Source: Sphingomonas sanguinis (GTDB lineage Bacteria; Pseudomonadota; Alphaproteobacteria; Sphingomonadales; Sphingomonadaceae). From it: DNA of 64,000 nucleotides. The stretch is from positions 1,709,001-1,773,000 of the forward strand of contig NZ_CP079203.1 of the NCBI RefSeq assembly GCF_019297835.1, given 5' to 3'. Under the pieces are notes generated by a model. That model did no database searches and was not told the origin of the DNA. It saw nothing but the letters and a program-made list of their open reading frames with translations. Made by a program: the position numbers and the translations under genes. Below are positions 9,217 to 18,519 of the stretch, piece by piece; position 1 is the stretch's first letter, and each line of letters opens with the position of its first letter.

Positions 9217-10479
9217 TCATAGCAGGCGATCCAGCAGATGCAGGATCAGGCCGACGCTGCCGCCCACCAATGTCCCGTTGATGCGGATATATTGCAGGTC
9301 GCGGCCGACCGCATTTTCCAGCCGCGAAGTGACGGTGTCGGCATCCCAGCCGCGCACCGTCTCCGACACCAGCTGGACGATGCCGTCGCCATAGTCCGCC
9401 GCGATGCCCGCGATCGCGCGGCGGACGAAGCGGTTGATCGTCGCCGCCAGCCGGGGATTGTCCTGCAACGTCTGGCCCAGCTGACGTATCGCATCGCCCA
9501 GCCGCCCGGCCGTTACCGCCTGCGGATCGCGCGCCATGCGCAGCAAGGCCTCGCGCGCCTGCTCCCACAAGCCGTCGAGCCAGCGCTGCATCGCCGGATT
9601 GGCGATCAACTCGGCCTTCATCGCCTCCACCTTGGCGCGCATGTCGGGATCATATTGCAGGTCCCAGGCGAGGCGATCGAGGCCCTCCTCGATTTTCTGG
9701 CGCAGCGGATGGTCGCGATCCTCGGCAACGTCATGGAGCAACTTGTGCAGCCCGTCGATCAGCTTGTCGGCCAGCGTCTCGTCCAGCCCCGTCCAGCGTA
9801 GGATTGCGCCCGCCCGCTCATGCACCATGGCGCGCACGATCGCTTCGTTGGCGTCGAGCGCCGACGCGGCCCAGCGCAGCACGGAATCGAGCAAGGGCAG
9901 ATGCCGCCCCTCGGCGATGCTGGCCTTCAGCAACTGGCCCAGGATCGGCGCGACTTCGGTGGCGCGCAGTCGCGACCCGATCCCCGCCTTGACCATGCCG
10001 CCCAGCCGCTGCGGGTCGAAGGCGGTCAGCATCTCGGCAAACAGGCGCGACGCCCCGCGCCGGATGCGCCCGCCCTCCTGCGGCGGCTGCGCCAGCCAGC
10101 GCCCGGCCGCGCCCGCGACGTCGAGCCGCACCATGCGGCGTGCTACGACGCGCGGGATCAAGAAATTGGTTCGCAGGAAATTGGCGAGCGTGTCGCCGAT
10201 CCGGTCCTTGTTGCGCGGCACGATCGCGGTGTGCGGGATCGGCAGGCCAAGCGGATGGCGGAACAGCGCGGTGACGGCAAACCAATCGGCCAGCCCGCCG
10301 ACCATCGCCGCCTCGGCAAAAGCGCGGACATAGCCCCAAGCGGGATGCACCGGCTGCAGGGCGCGCGACACCAGATACAGCGCCGCCATGCCGACCAACA
10401 GCCCCGTGGCCACGACCCGCATCTTCCGCAGGGCGGCTGGAACGGTCTGGCTACCCCCCGATCGCATTGCGAGTTCCAT
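9217..10479 (-). CDS. DUF445 domain-containing membrane protein
   Basis: A 420-residue protein of the DUF445 (YjiN-like) family. There is a membrane segment near residues 22-40, then the family motif GGLADWFAVTALFRHPLGLPIPH, here around residues 60-85. A long helical middle follows, and a C-terminal hydrophobic segment ends the protein. The function of the family is not established. The ATG at 10479 follows a GTG at 10482; either may be used. It is transcribed in the same direction as the Mla-like operon, with a gap of roughly 100 bases. A family A repeat element lies just upstream of it. Confidence 0.85.
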   Translation of the reverse strand: MELAMRSGGSQTVPAALRKMRVVATGLLVGMAALYLVSRALQPVHPAWGYVRAFAEAAMVGGLADWFAVTALFRHPLGLPIPHTAIVPRNKDRIGDTLANFLRTNFLIPRVVARRMVRLDVAGAAGRWLAQPPQEGGRIRRGASRLFAEMLTAFDPQRLGGMVKAGIGSRLRATEVAPILGQLLKASIAEGRHLPLLDSVLRWAASALDANEAIVRAMVHERAGAILRWTGLDETLADKLIDGLHKLLHDVAEDRDHPLRQKIEEGLDRLAWDLQYDPDMRAKVEAMKAELIANPAMQRWLDGLWEQAREALLRMARDPQAVTAGRLGDAIRQLGQTLQDNPRLAATINRFVRRAIAGIAADYGDGIVQLVSETVRGWDADTVTSRLENAVGRDLQYIRINGTLVGGSVGLILHLLDRLL

Positions 10480-10556
10480 CACCTACGACAATTCGCGAAG
10501 GGCGGCTTTGTTCAAGAGGAATCTTTCCCGAGCGTAACGAAAGCGGGGCCAAGGCA

Positions 10557-10685
10557 ATCCTCCCCGGCACGGGGAGGTGGCAGGCCGAAGGCCTGACGGA
10601 GGGGGGCTTCCACGCAGGGTGTCCTTTGTGGCGATCCCCCTCCACCATGCTGCGCATGGTTCCCCTCCCCGTACCGGGGAGGATC
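10557..10685. repeat. Family A palindromic element, copy 2
   Basis: About 129 bases with end hairpins CCTCCCCGGCACGGGGAGG and CCTCCCCGTACCGGGGAGG, and internal hairpins GGCAGGCCGAAGGCCTGACGG and CCACCATGCTGCGCATGG. It lies between the start of the DUF445 gene and the stop of the RND pump gene. The same overall layout as copy 1 is kept even though loop bases differ. Confidence 0.85.
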
Positions 10686-10688
10686 ATT

Positions 10689-13600
10689 TCACTCCGCCGG
10701 GTCGTAGCCCAGCTTGCCCGTCGCGGGCGGCAGCGCGGGGCCACCCGTTGGCCCCTCGATCACCGGCCCGCTGCCCAGCTCGTCGCCGGGCTTGTAGGTC
10801 AACAGGCGTCGGCCCAGGCGCGGGCCGATCCAGCGCTCGACACCCACCGCCAGGCTGAACGCGGCCGGGACGATCAGCAGGGTCAGCACCGTCGACAAAG
10901 CGAGGCCGCCGATCACCGTCACGCCCATCGGGCTGCGCCACGATCCGTCACCGCCCAGCGACAGCGCGGTCGGGATCATGCCCGCGACCATCGCGACCGT
11001 GGTCATCACGATCGGCTGGGCGCGCTTGTGGCCCGCATCCAGCACCGCCTCATGGATCGGCACGCCCTTGGCGATCTCCTCCAGTGCGAAGTCGATCAGC
11101 AGGATCGAGTTCTTGGCGACGATGCCGAGCAGCATCAGCAACCCGATATAGACCGGCAGCGACAGCGGATTGCCGCTGAAATACAGCGCCAGCAACCCGC
11201 CCAGCGGTGCGAGCAACAGGGAGGCCATGTTGACGAAGGGCGGCAGGAAGCGGCGATAGAGCAGCACCAGCACCGCGAAGACCAGGAACACCGCCGAGAT
11301 GATGGCGGTGAAGAAGTTGGCCATCATCTCCGCCTGCATCTTGGCTTGGCCCAACACCATCTCGCCGACCCCCATGGGCATGTTCTTCATGATCGGCAGG
11401 TCGTGGACCTTCTTCATCGCGTCGCCGCTGATCAGGCCCTTGGCGAGATCCGCGCCGACCGTCACCTGACGCCGCTGGTTCACGCGGTCGATCTGGGTCG
11501 GCCCTGCGCCCAGGCCGATATCGGCGACGACGCTCAAGGGCACCGAGCCGCCGGTCTGGGTCTGCACCGGCAGGTTCTGGATAGTCGACAGGCGCGCGCG
11601 AGCATTCTGGTCCAGCGCGACGCGGATCGGCACCTGACGATCGGACAGCGAGAAGCGGGCCGAATTCTGGTCGATATCGCCCAGCGTCGCGATACGGATC
11701 GCGCTCGACAGCGCCTGCGTCGTCACGCCCAGATTGGCCGCGAGGTCGAGGCGTGGGCGAATGACGATTTCCGGCCGGTCGACATTGCCGACGATGCGCG
11801 GCGCGACGAGGCCGGGGATGGTCCCCATCTGCTCGACGATCTTGTTCGCCGTATCGCGCAGCACCGCAGGATCGTCGCCGCCCAGCGTGATGGTCAGATC
11901 GCGCCCGCTCGAGCCCCAGCCGAATTGCGACTGGAACGACACGCGCGCATCGGGGATCGCGGCCAGTTCGGGCGCCAGCGAACGTTCGAAGTCGGTGCTC
12001 TTCATCGAGCGATCCTCCTTCAACGTCGCAACCACGCGGCCATTGCCGACATTGGTGCGGGCATAGACCGACTCCACGTCGGGCTGCTTGCTCAGGAACG
12101 CCGCCACCTTCTTCACCACCGCATCGGTCTGGGCCAGAGTGGTGCCAGGAACCATGTCGATCTTGGCGACCGCCCGGTCATTGTCCTGCGGCGGCTGGAA
12201 GGTCTTGGGGATGATGGCGAACATCGCGATGGTCAGCATGAAGGCGCCGACGCCGATGCCGATGACCCACAGGCGATGGTCGCGGAACCGACCAAGCACG
12301 CGCCGGATGCCCCTGCGCCGCAAGCCGTCGGTCGGCCGGTCATAGCGCAGCGACCAGCGCAGCGTCGCCATATAGGCGTCCATCAACTTGCCTTCGCCGT
12401 GGCTGGCGTGACCGGCCGACTTCAGGAAATAGGCCGCGATCATCGGCGTGATCATGCGCGCCACCGCCAGGCTCATCAGGACCGAGACGACGACGGTCAG
12501 GCCGAAATTCTTGAAATACTGACCCGGTACGCCGGGCATCAGCGCGACGGGCAGGAACACTGCGACGATCGCCATGGTCGTCGCCAGCACCGCCAGACCG
12601 ATCTCGTCCGCCGCGTCGATCGACGCCTGATAGGCGGATTTGCCCATGCGCATGTGGCGCACGATATTCTCGATCTCCACGATCGCATCGTCGACCAGCA
12701 CACCCGCCACCAGGCTGAGCGCGAGCAGCGTCATCTGGTTCAGCGTGAAGCCCAGCAGGTCCATGAACCAGAAGGCCGGGATCGCCGACAGCGGGATGGC
12801 CAGCGCCGAGATGACGGTCGCCCGCCAGTCGCGCAAAAACAGGAAGACGACGATGACGGCCAGCACCGCGCCCTCGATCATCGCGTGGATGGCGCTTTCA
12901 TATTGCGCCTCGGTATATTTCACGCTGTTCGAGCGGAGGACGAACTTGACCTCCGGGTTGCGCTTTTCCAGCGCCTTCAGCTTCTCGACCGCGCCATTAT
13001 AGACGCTGACGTCCGACGCACCCTTGGCGCGCTGGAAGTCGAAGCTGATGACCTGCCGCCCGTCGACCGCCGCCTGCGAGCGTTGCTCGGCATAGAGGTC
13101 GCGGACGGTGGCGATGTCGGCCAGCCGCACGGTACGGCCACCGCGCACGTTGATCTGGGTCTGGCCCAGATCATAGGCGTTGCGCGCATTGCCCAGCACG
13201 CGGACCGCCTGTTCGGTGCCTGCAATCTCGGCGCGGCCACCGGCGGCGTTCAGGTTGGTCATGCGCAGCTGCGCGTTGACCTCGCTGGCGGTCAGCCCCT
13301 GCGCCTGGAGCTTCAGCGGATCGAGGATGACGCGGATTTCGCGCGTCACGCCGCCGTTGCGGATGACCTTGGACAGGCCGGGAACCGACAACAGCTCCTT
13401 GGTGACGTTGTTGTCGATATACCAGCTGAGCTGTTCGGGCGTCATGTTGGACGCGACCGCCGAATAGCTGGCGAGGTCGTTGTCGGTCGAGTCGACGCGG
13501 ATCACCTGCGGCTCGAGAATGCCGTCGGGCAGCATCGAGCGGATCTGGGTGATCGCATCGCGCGCATCGCTGACCGCGCGGTCGATCGGCGTGCCGATGT

Positions 13601-13895
13601 CGAGCTGGACCAGCGTCTGCGACTGCCCCTCGGTCACGGTCGAGGTGATCTGGTCGACGCCCTGGAGGTTCCTGAGCGCCGCCTCGACCCGCTGGGTGAC
13701 CTGCGTCTCCAGCTCGGTCGGTGCCGCACCCGGCTGGCTGACGACGACGACGACGATCGGGAAATCGATATCGGGGTCGTTGTTGACGTCCATCCGCATG
13801 AAGCTGACGATCCCCGCCAGCGTCAGCGCGACGAACAGGACGATCGGTGGAACGGGGTTCCGGATCGCCCATGCCGAGATGTTGCGGAAACTCAT
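10689..13895 (-). CDS. RND efflux pump permease subunit (AcrB/MexB type)
   Basis: A 1068-residue inner-membrane proton/drug antiporter. The N-terminus MSFRNISAWAIRNPVPP leads into the first membrane segment. Two large periplasmic domains and twelve membrane segments fit the usual layout and length of the family. The essential transmembrane acidic pair is present in LVDDAIVEIEN, the equivalent of the Asp-Asp pair of AcrB, which marks the hydrophobic/amphiphilic-drug branch rather than the heavy-metal branch. The ATG at 13895 lies two bases after the adaptor stop; a longer upstream start would overlap the adaptor. There is no outer-membrane factor in this operon. The drug range is unknown. Confidence 0.93.
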   Translation of the reverse strand: MSFRNISAWAIRNPVPPIVLFVALTLAGIVSFMRMDVNNDPDIDFPIVVVVVSQPGAAPTELETQVTQRVEAALRNLQGVDQITSTVTEGQSQTLVQLDIGTPIDRAVSDARDAITQIRSMLPDGILEPQVIRVDSTDNDLASYSAVASNMTPEQLSWYIDNNVTKELLSVPGLSKVIRNGGVTREIRVILDPLKLQAQGLTASEVNAQLRMTNLNAAGGRAEIAGTEQAVRVLGNARNAYDLGQTQINVRGGRTVRLADIATVRDLYAEQRSQAAVDGRQVISFDFQRAKGASDVSVYNGAVEKLKALEKRNPEVKFVLRSNSVKYTEAQYESAIHAMIEGAVLAVIVVFLFLRDWRATVISALAIPLSAIPAFWFMDLLGFTLNQMTLLALSLVAGVLVDDAIVEIENIVRHMRMGKSAYQASIDAADEIGLAVLATTMAIVAVFLPVALMPGVPGQYFKNFGLTVVVSVLMSLAVARMITPMIAAYFLKSAGHASHGEGKLMDAYMATLRWSLRYDRPTDGLRRRGIRRVLGRFRDHRLWVIGIGVGAFMLTIAMFAIIPKTFQPPQDNDRAVAKIDMVPGTTLAQTDAVVKKVAAFLSKQPDVESVYARTNVGNGRVVATLKEDRSMKSTDFERSLAPELAAIPDARVSFQSQFGWGSSGRDLTITLGGDDPAVLRDTANKIVEQMGTIPGLVAPRIVGNVDRPEIVIRPRLDLAANLGVTTQALSSAIRIATLGDIDQNSARFSLSDRQVPIRVALDQNARARLSTIQNLPVQTQTGGSVPLSVVADIGLGAGPTQIDRVNQRRQVTVGADLAKGLISGDAMKKVHDLPIMKNMPMGVGEMVLGQAKMQAEMMANFFTAIISAVFLVFAVLVLLYRRFLPPFVNMASLLLAPLGGLLALYFSGNPLSLPVYIGLLMLLGIVAKNSILLIDFALEEIAKGVPIHEAVLDAGHKRAQPIVMTTVAMVAGMIPTALSLGGDGSWRSPMGVTVIGGLALSTVLTLLIVPAAFSLAVGVERWIGPRLGRRLLTYKPGDELGSGPVIEGPTGGPALPPATGKLGYDPAE

Positions 13896-13896
13896 G

Positions 13897-15084
13897 TTAC
13901 TTGGCCTCCTGGCCGCCAAGGATCGGGCGGACCAGCTGCCCGGCCGCCAGGAAGCCACCCGCCGACCGCACCACCCGCTCGTCACCCTTCAGACCCGAGG
14001 CGATGGTCACGCCATCGTCCGACACCTGACCGATCTTGACGTCACGGCGCGCGACCTTGTTGTCGGCTCCGACGATATACACGAAACTGCCCTTGTCGTC
14101 GCTCTGGATCGCCGAGTCCGGCAGGACCGGGGCATGGCCCGCACCGCCGCGGATCGTCGCCGCGGCGAAACCGCCGGGACGCAGCGCCGGGTCATAGGAC
14201 AAAGCGACGCGCGCGACACCCTGACGCGTCTGCGGGTCGATGACGGGCGAGACCTGCCATACTTCGCCCTTGAAGCTCTTGTCGCCGCCGACCGGGGTCA
14301 CGGTCGCGGGCGCGCCGACCGACAGGCCGACCAGATCGGCTTCGGCCAGCTGCGCGCGCAGCTCCATCTGCCCGCCCATCGCCATGCGGAAAAGCACACC
14401 CGAGCCCGAGCTGACGATCTGGCCTGGCTCGGCGGCGCGGGTCAGGATCAGACCCTCGGCGGGCGCGCGGATGTCGAGACGGCCGTTGCGCGCGAGCGCT
14501 TCCTTATAGGATGCCTGTGCCTGACGGACGCGGGCGGCGGCGGCGTCGCGGGTCGCGGCACGACGCTGGAGGTCCGCCTTGGAAATGAAGCCGCGATCGA
14601 CGAGCTGCTGCGCACGGTCGAGTTCGGCCTGCGCGATCTGTTGGTCGGACCGGGCGACCGCGATCTGCGCGTCGAGTGCCGAGGCGGTCTGGGTCTGGAC
14701 CGAGCGGTCGACCGTCGCCAGCACCTGTCCGGCGCGGACCCACTGGCCCGGCTCTACCAGGACGCGGGTGATCATACCCCCCTCGCCCGCGACGCCGACA
14801 GGCATTTCACGGCGTGCGGCCAGCGTGCCGGTGGCCGAGATCACGCGGCTGACCGCCTGCTGGCCGGGGACGACGACGGTGATGTTGGGCACCTGCGTTC
14901 CCGCGCCCGCCCCCGCGGCCGCCTCGTGCTTCTTGGGCGCGAACAGCAACCAGCCCGCCAGCACCAGCACGACTACCGCCGCGACGATCCAGACCCAGCG
15001 CCTGCGCGGTGCGGACACCGGCCCCTCCAGCTTTACCTGCTGGCCGCCACCGATCGCCCCCGTCTCGTAATTCATGTTCGTCAT
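13897..15084 (-). CDS. RND efflux pump periplasmic adaptor subunit
   Basis: A 395-residue membrane-fusion protein. A cytoplasmic N-terminus of about 30 residues is followed by a membrane anchor (WIVAAVVVLVLAGWLLF). A lipoyl-like domain, a helical hairpin rich in Ala and Gln, and a beta-barrel region follow. It would couple the AcrB-type pump to an outer-membrane channel. The start is uncertain between ATG 15084, ATG 15075 and ATG 15114; 15084 was chosen for GGGGA just upstream. It is the first gene of the pump operon. About 60 bases upstream is a near-perfect inverted repeat overlapping a plausible promoter (see 15144), which suggests control by a repressor. Confidence 0.9.
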   Translation of the reverse strand: MTNMNYETGAIGGGQQVKLEGPVSAPRRRWVWIVAAVVVLVLAGWLLFAPKKHEAAAGAGAGTQVPNITVVVPGQQAVSRVISATGTLAARREMPVGVAGEGGMITRVLVEPGQWVRAGQVLATVDRSVQTQTASALDAQIAVARSDQQIAQAELDRAQQLVDRGFISKADLQRRAATRDAAAARVRQAQASYKEALARNGRLDIRAPAEGLILTRAAEPGQIVSSGSGVLFRMAMGGQMELRAQLAEADLVGLSVGAPATVTPVGGDKSFKGEVWQVSPVIDPQTRQGVARVALSYDPALRPGGFAAATIRGGAGHAPVLPDSAIQSDDKGSFVYIVGADNKVARRDVKIGQVSDDGVTIASGLKGDERVVRSAGGFLAAGQLVRPILGGQEAK

Positions 15085-15143
15085 CGATCCCCGAACCGCA
15101 TCCATCGTGCGCACATTGCCATGCAGGATGCGCCCATCGCCGC

Positions 15144-15165
15144 TGTGTTATAGAAATATAGCACA
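15144..15165. promoter_or_regulatory. Candidate operator: 22-base inverted repeat upstream of RND pump
   Basis: TGTGTTATA, a four-base centre and TATAGCACA form a palindrome with eight of nine arm positions paired. It lies about 60 bases upstream of the adaptor start. On the minus strand, TTGAGC followed after 15 bases by TATAAC overlaps it, so a bound protein would block that promoter. The size and symmetry suit a TetR/AcrR-type repressor, but no such regulator gene is nearby. The site also lies between divergent genes. Confidence 0.5.
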
Positions 15166-15287
15166 CCGCTCAAGTGTCTTTTGTTAAGCGGGAATTGCGG
15201 CGGCTCCAAGATCGTTGCGATGCGTTCATGATCCGTTTTGCCGCGAGGCTTCAAAGCCTTGCCCCATCATCACAAAGGGAGATGTCG

Positions 15288-16031
15288 ATGAACAAGATAC
15301 TGCTCATGGCCGCACTGGCCCCCGCCGCACTGGCGCCGGTGACGGCGTTCGCCCAGACCGCGCCCGCCACCACGGTTGAGCCGCTGGTGCCCGCCGCCGG
15401 GGCGGTGCTGGACGTGTCGGCCGAGGGGCGCACGACGCGCGTGCCCGACCTGGCGACGATTCGGGCGGGCGTGGTCAGCCAGGGCGCGACCGCTGCCGCC
15501 GCGCTGTCGGACAATGCGCAGCGCATGGCGCGGGTGCTCGCCGCCGTGAAGCGCGCCGGGATCGCCGACCGCGACATCCAGACCGCGACCGTGCAGCTCC
15601 AGCCGCAATATCGCTATGGCGAGAATGTCCCGCCGGCGATCACCGGCTATCAGGCGACCAACACGATCAGTGTCCGTTTCCGCGATGTCGCTAAGTCGGG
15701 CAGCGTGCTCGACGCGCTGGTCGCACAGGGGGCCAACCAGATCGACGGCCCCAACCTCTCCATCGACAAGCCCGATGCCGCGCTGGACGAAGCGCGCACC
15801 GACGCGATCCAGCGCGCACGGGCGCGGGCCGAGCTTTATGCCAAGGCGGCGGGTTTGCGGGTCGCGCGGATCGTGTCGATCACCGAGAATGGCGCGGATG
15901 CGGGTGGCCCCCAGCCACCGATGATGCTCCGCGTGCAGGCGATGCGCTCCGACGCGATGGAAAAGACCAGCATTGCGCCGGGCGAGCGCGACGTGACCGT
16001 CAACGTCTCGGTCCGTTTCCTGCTGAACTGA
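15288..16031 (+). CDS. SIMPL domain-containing protein (DUF541)
   Basis: A 247-residue exported protein. The N-terminus MNKILLMAALAPAALAPVTAFAQ is a signal peptide, here with cleavage after AFAQ. The remainder is a SIMPL/DUF541 domain: an early EGRTTRVPDLATIRAGV strand, a middle VQLQPQYRYGEN segment, and a C-terminal VTVNVSVRFLLN strand. SIMPL proteins are periplasmic and have been linked to oxidative stress, but the biochemical role is not settled. The ATG at 15288 has GGGAGA six bases upstream; starts further upstream are open but would bury the signal peptide. The gene is divergent from the RND pump. A second SIMPL paralogue lies at 45783-46538. Confidence 0.88.
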   Translation: MNKILLMAALAPAALAPVTAFAQTAPATTVEPLVPAAGAVLDVSAEGRTTRVPDLATIRAGVVSQGATAAAALSDNAQRMARVLAAVKRAGIADRDIQTATVQLQPQYRYGENVPPAITGYQATNTISVRFRDVAKSGSVLDALVAQGANQIDGPNLSIDKPDAALDEARTDAIQRARARAELYAKAAGLRVARIVSITENGADAGGPQPPMMLRVQAMRSDAMEKTSIAPGERDVTVNVSVRFLLN

Positions 16032-16037
16032 ACGTCA

Positions 16038-16075
16038 CCGCCCCCATCGCCGATCGACATGGGGGCGGCTTTTTC
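16038..16075 (+). terminator. Rho-independent terminator after SIMPL gene
   Basis: Stem CCGCCCCCAT paired with ATGGGGGCGG around an 11-base loop, followed by CTTTTTC. It starts seven bases after the stop of the upstream gene. Confidence 0.85.
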
Positions 16076-16121
16076 GGCGGGACGACGACGCCCACACCAT
16101 ACCCGAAACACGAACGCACGA

Positions 16122-16155
16122 AAAAGGGCCGCCCGGTCATCCCGGACGGCCCTTT
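16122..16155 (-). terminator. Rho-independent terminator after GlsB/YeaQ gene
   Basis: GGGCCGCCCGG pairs with CCGGACGGCCC (one mismatch) around a five-base loop. On the minus strand it is followed by a T-rich tail, and on the plus strand by TTT, so it may work in both directions. It lies 25 bases past the stop of the minus-strand gene. Confidence 0.75.
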
Positions 16156-16179
16156 CGTCTCAACGAGCAAGTGCGTCGA

Positions 16180-16437
16180 TTAACGCACCCGACCGCGACG
16201 AACCAGGTTCACGATCGCGAGGAGGACGACAGCGCCCAGCAGCGAAACGAGGAACGAGGTCAGCGTCAGACCGGCATTGTTGATCGAACCGCCTGCGAAG
16301 ATCAGGCCGCCGATGAACGCGCCGACGACACCGACGACGATGTTCAGGAAGATGCCCTGCTGGGCATCGGTACGCATGATGATGCTGGCCAGCCAGCCAA
16401 TGACACCACCGACGATAAGCCACAGGATAATACCCAT
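16180..16437 (-). CDS. GlsB/YeaQ/YmgE family stress-response membrane protein
   Basis: An 85-residue protein with three hydrophobic segments. The pattern GVIGWLASIIMRTD, then GIFLNIVVGVVGAFIGG is characteristic of the transglycosylase-associated (GlsB/YeaQ/YmgE) family of small inner-membrane proteins. These are often induced by osmotic or general stress; the molecular function is unknown. The ATG at 16437 has GGAGGGA eight bases upstream. A longer frame to 16521 exists but would add a hydrophilic tail absent from the family. It stands alone, with its own terminator. Confidence 0.9.
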   Translation of the reverse strand: MGIILWLIVGGVIGWLASIIMRTDAQQGIFLNIVVGVVGAFIGGLIFAGGSINNAGLTLTSFLVSLLGAVVLLAIVNLVRRGRVR

Positions 16438-16584
16438 TGTCTTTCCCTCCGTTGGGCCCGCGAGCGGGACACGGGGAAAAGACGTGCGAATGTGGCTATT
16501 GTTCCGTGACCGTACCGGCAATTCGACGAAGCGTTTTCAGAATGTCAACAATGCGATCGTTTTTATACGAAGGGCTATGGGGCC

Positions 16585-16887
16585 TCAGTATTTCTGCTGG
16601 CGCTCGTAGAGCGAGCGATAATGCTGGATGCGGGTGACGCGCAGGCCCGGCATCCCCGAACGGTCGATCGCACGCTGCCACCCCGCGAATTCCTCCACGG
16701 TCAGGCCATAGCGCAGGCAGACCTCGTCGACCGAAAGCAGCCCGCCATTGACGGCCGCAACCACCTCCGCCTTGCGACGGACGACCCAGCGCGTCGTGCT
16801 GGGCGGCGGCAGGGTTTCGAGCGTCAGCGGTTCGCCGAGCGGCCCGATTACCTTGGCAGGGCGGATCTTCTGGTTCTCGATCATCAT
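16585..16887 (-). CDS. sciP: SciP-like CtrA inhibitor (DUF1153)
   Basis: A 100-residue DUF1153 protein. The conserved core TRWVVRRKAEVVAAV-GGLLS-EVCLRYGLTVEEF-WQRAID is that of SciP of Caulobacter, with a helix-turn-helix-like central part. SciP binds the master cell-cycle regulator CtrA and blocks transcription of CtrA targets during the S phase; that role is established in Caulobacter and inferred here. The C-terminal RVTRIQHYR motif is also shared. ATGs at 16887 and 16884 follow GAGG; either could be used. The gene is monocistronic, in a region with little sign of an operon. Its presence implies a CtrA regulon in this organism. Confidence 0.85.
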   Translation of the reverse strand: MMIENQKIRPAKVIGPLGEPLTLETLPPPSTTRWVVRRKAEVVAAVNGGLLSVDEVCLRYGLTVEEFAGWQRAIDRSGMPGLRVTRIQHYRSLYERQQKY

Positions 16888-16979
16888 CAAACCTCGTCGG
16901 GGCTCCCTACCCCATGTCGTCTGTAGGGCCGCTCTACCATGTGCCCTTGAACATCGCCTAAAATCGAAAGGTTAACGGA

Positions 16980-17210
16980 TCATTCATTCCTGCTCCACGC
17001 CATCAGCGCCCGCGCCATCGGCCCGTTGAACGCCCCGTCCAGCGGGGCGAACAGCATCGGATCGGGCGAGACACGGGCAAAACCGGCCTGAACCACCGCG
17101 GTCGGACTGGCCGCCTGCCGCGCGGTCGCACCGACCATCAGCACGGCCAGGTCCGGCGGCAGCACCGTCAGTTCGGTATCCCGATCGAAACGGTTGAAAC
17201 TCAGATCCAA
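16980..17210 (-). CDS. Small hypothetical protein, unrecognised
   Basis: A 76-residue frame with composition more protein-like than the overlapping frames (DLSFNRFDRDTELTVLPPDLAVL, then an Ala-rich helix and an MLFAPLDGAF segment). Only a TTG start at 17210 is available, without a convincing ribosome site, and the frame continues open for some codons upstream without an ATG. It may be a real small gene, a gene remnant, or a chance frame. I recognise no family. It lies between the SciP-like gene and the divergent mnmA. Confidence 0.3.
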   Translation of the reverse strand: MDLSFNRFDRDTELTVLPPDLAVLMVGATARQAASPTAVVQAGFARVSPDPMLFAPLDGAFNGPMARALMAWSRNE

Positions 17211-17397
17211 AAGCGCGGTCCAATCCCGGTGGGTGAGCGACCTTCTTATCGGCGGGATATGAAAGCCGGGTAAAGGCCGGAAAGCATTCTGGCTTTTTTA
17301 ACCGAGCCATGCGGCTTTCCGCCTCTCATGCGCCGACGAAGACACGGCAATTTCCGCCTTTTTGCAAGACGCCCGCGAAAGGCGTATGGAGGTCGGC

Positions 17398-18504
17398 ATG
17401 GAGCAGATGGTGGATTTTCAGCTTGGGGGCGATCCCCGAGCCAAGCGGATCGTGGTCGCGATGTCGGGCGGCGTCGACAGCTCGGTCGTGGCCGCGCTTG
17501 CCCATGCCACGGGGGCCGAGACGATCGGCGTCACCCTGCAACTCTATGACCATGGCGAGGCGGTGGGCCGCGCGGGCGCGTGCTGCGCGGGCCGCGACAT
17601 CCGCGACGCGCGCGCCGTGTGCGATCGCCTCGGCATCGCGCATTACGTCTTCGACCATGAGGACAGTTTCCGGACGCAGGTGGTCGATCGCTTCGCCGAT
17701 GAATATCTGGCCGGACGCACCCCAATCCCCTGCGTCCAGTGCAATATGGGGCCGAAATTCACCGATTTGCTTAAGCTCGCGCGCGACCTGGGCGCCGACT
17801 GTCTGGCGACGGGCCATTATGTCCGTCGGGTCGAGGGCATGAACGGCGCGGAGCTGCATCGCGGTGCCGATCCGGCACGCGACCAGAGCTATTTCCTGTT
17901 CGCCACCACGCAGGGCCAGCTCGACTTCCTCCGCTTCCCGCTCGGCGCGCTGCCGAAGTCGCGGGTGCGCGAGATCGCGGCCGAACTGGGTCTGGGCGTT
18001 GCGGCCAAGCCCGACAGCCAGGACATCTGCTTCGTCCCCGATGGCGACTATGCGGGCCTCGTCAAAAAATTGCGTCCGGAAGCGGATACGCGCGGCGATA
18101 TCGTCGATCTGTCGGGCGAGAAGCTCGGCGAGCATCGCGGCCTGATCCATTATACGGTCGGTCAGCGGCGCGGGCTGGAGATCGGCGGCAGCCCGGAGCC
18201 GCTCTATGTCGTGCGGCTGGAGCCAGACACCAAACGCGTCGTCGTCGGCCCGCGCATCGCACTGGCGGTGGAGGCGGCGCGGCTGACGGGCATGAACATC
18301 CTCGGCCCGCTGGACGGCCCGCTCTTCGCCAAGGTGCGCTCGATGGCCAAGCCGGTGCCTGCCCGCATGGTCGGCGACCGGCTGGTCTTCGATGCGCCCG
18401 AATATGGCGTGTCGCCCGGCCAGGCGGCGGTGCTCTATGACGGCGACCGGGTGCTGGGCGGCGGCTGGATCGCCGAGACCGAGGCGGCACGCATCGCCGC
18501 CTGA
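17398..18504 (+). CDS. mnmA: tRNA 2-thiouridine(34) synthase MnmA
   Basis: A 368-residue enzyme that puts sulfur on U34 of Lys, Glu and Gln tRNAs, using ATP and a persulfide relay. The PP-loop motif [14 protein letters not shown] binds ATP; the catalytic Cys pair is in [17 protein letters not shown] and ICFVPDGDY (first catalytic Cys in the PCVQCN region, second in DSQDICFV). The C-terminal part holds the two beta-domains, with [10 protein letters not shown] and the [15 protein letters not shown] segments typical of MnmA. Of several in-frame ATGs (17362, 17386, 17398, 17407), 17398 has GGAGG five bases before it. The UVR gene follows after 15 bases and is probably co-transcribed. Confidence 0.95.
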   Translation: MEQMVDFQLGGDPRAKRIVVAMSGGVDSSVVAALAHATGAETIGVTLQLYDHGEAVGRAGACCAGRDIRDARAVCDRLGIAHYVFDHEDSFRTQVVDRFADEYLAGRTPIPCVQCNMGPKFTDLLKLARDLGADCLATGHYVRRVEGMNGAELHRGADPARDQSYFLFATTQGQLDFLRFPLGALPKSRVREIAAELGLGVAAKPDSQDICFVPDGDYAGLVKKLRPEADTRGDIVDLSGEKLGEHRGLIHYTVGQRRGLEIGGSPEPLYVVRLEPDTKRVVVGPRIALAVEAARLTGMNILGPLDGPLFAKVRSMAKPVPARMVGDRLVFDAPEYGVSPGQAAVLYDGDRVLGGGWIAETEAARIAA

Positions 18505-18519
18505 GGCGTTGATCCGGGC

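Noticed and set aside
10467..14039. Long plus-strand open frame of about 1190 codons opposite the RND pump gene
   Set aside because: It mirrors a confident gene, is rich in His, Arg, Gln and Asp as antisense frames of GC-rich genes are, and has no domain.
16984..17310. Minus-strand frame beginning [10 protein letters not shown]
   Set aside because: Its first part is plausible, but the remainder turns into an Arg/Gly-rich shadow of the frame at 16980-17210. A frameshift joining the two is possible but not shown.
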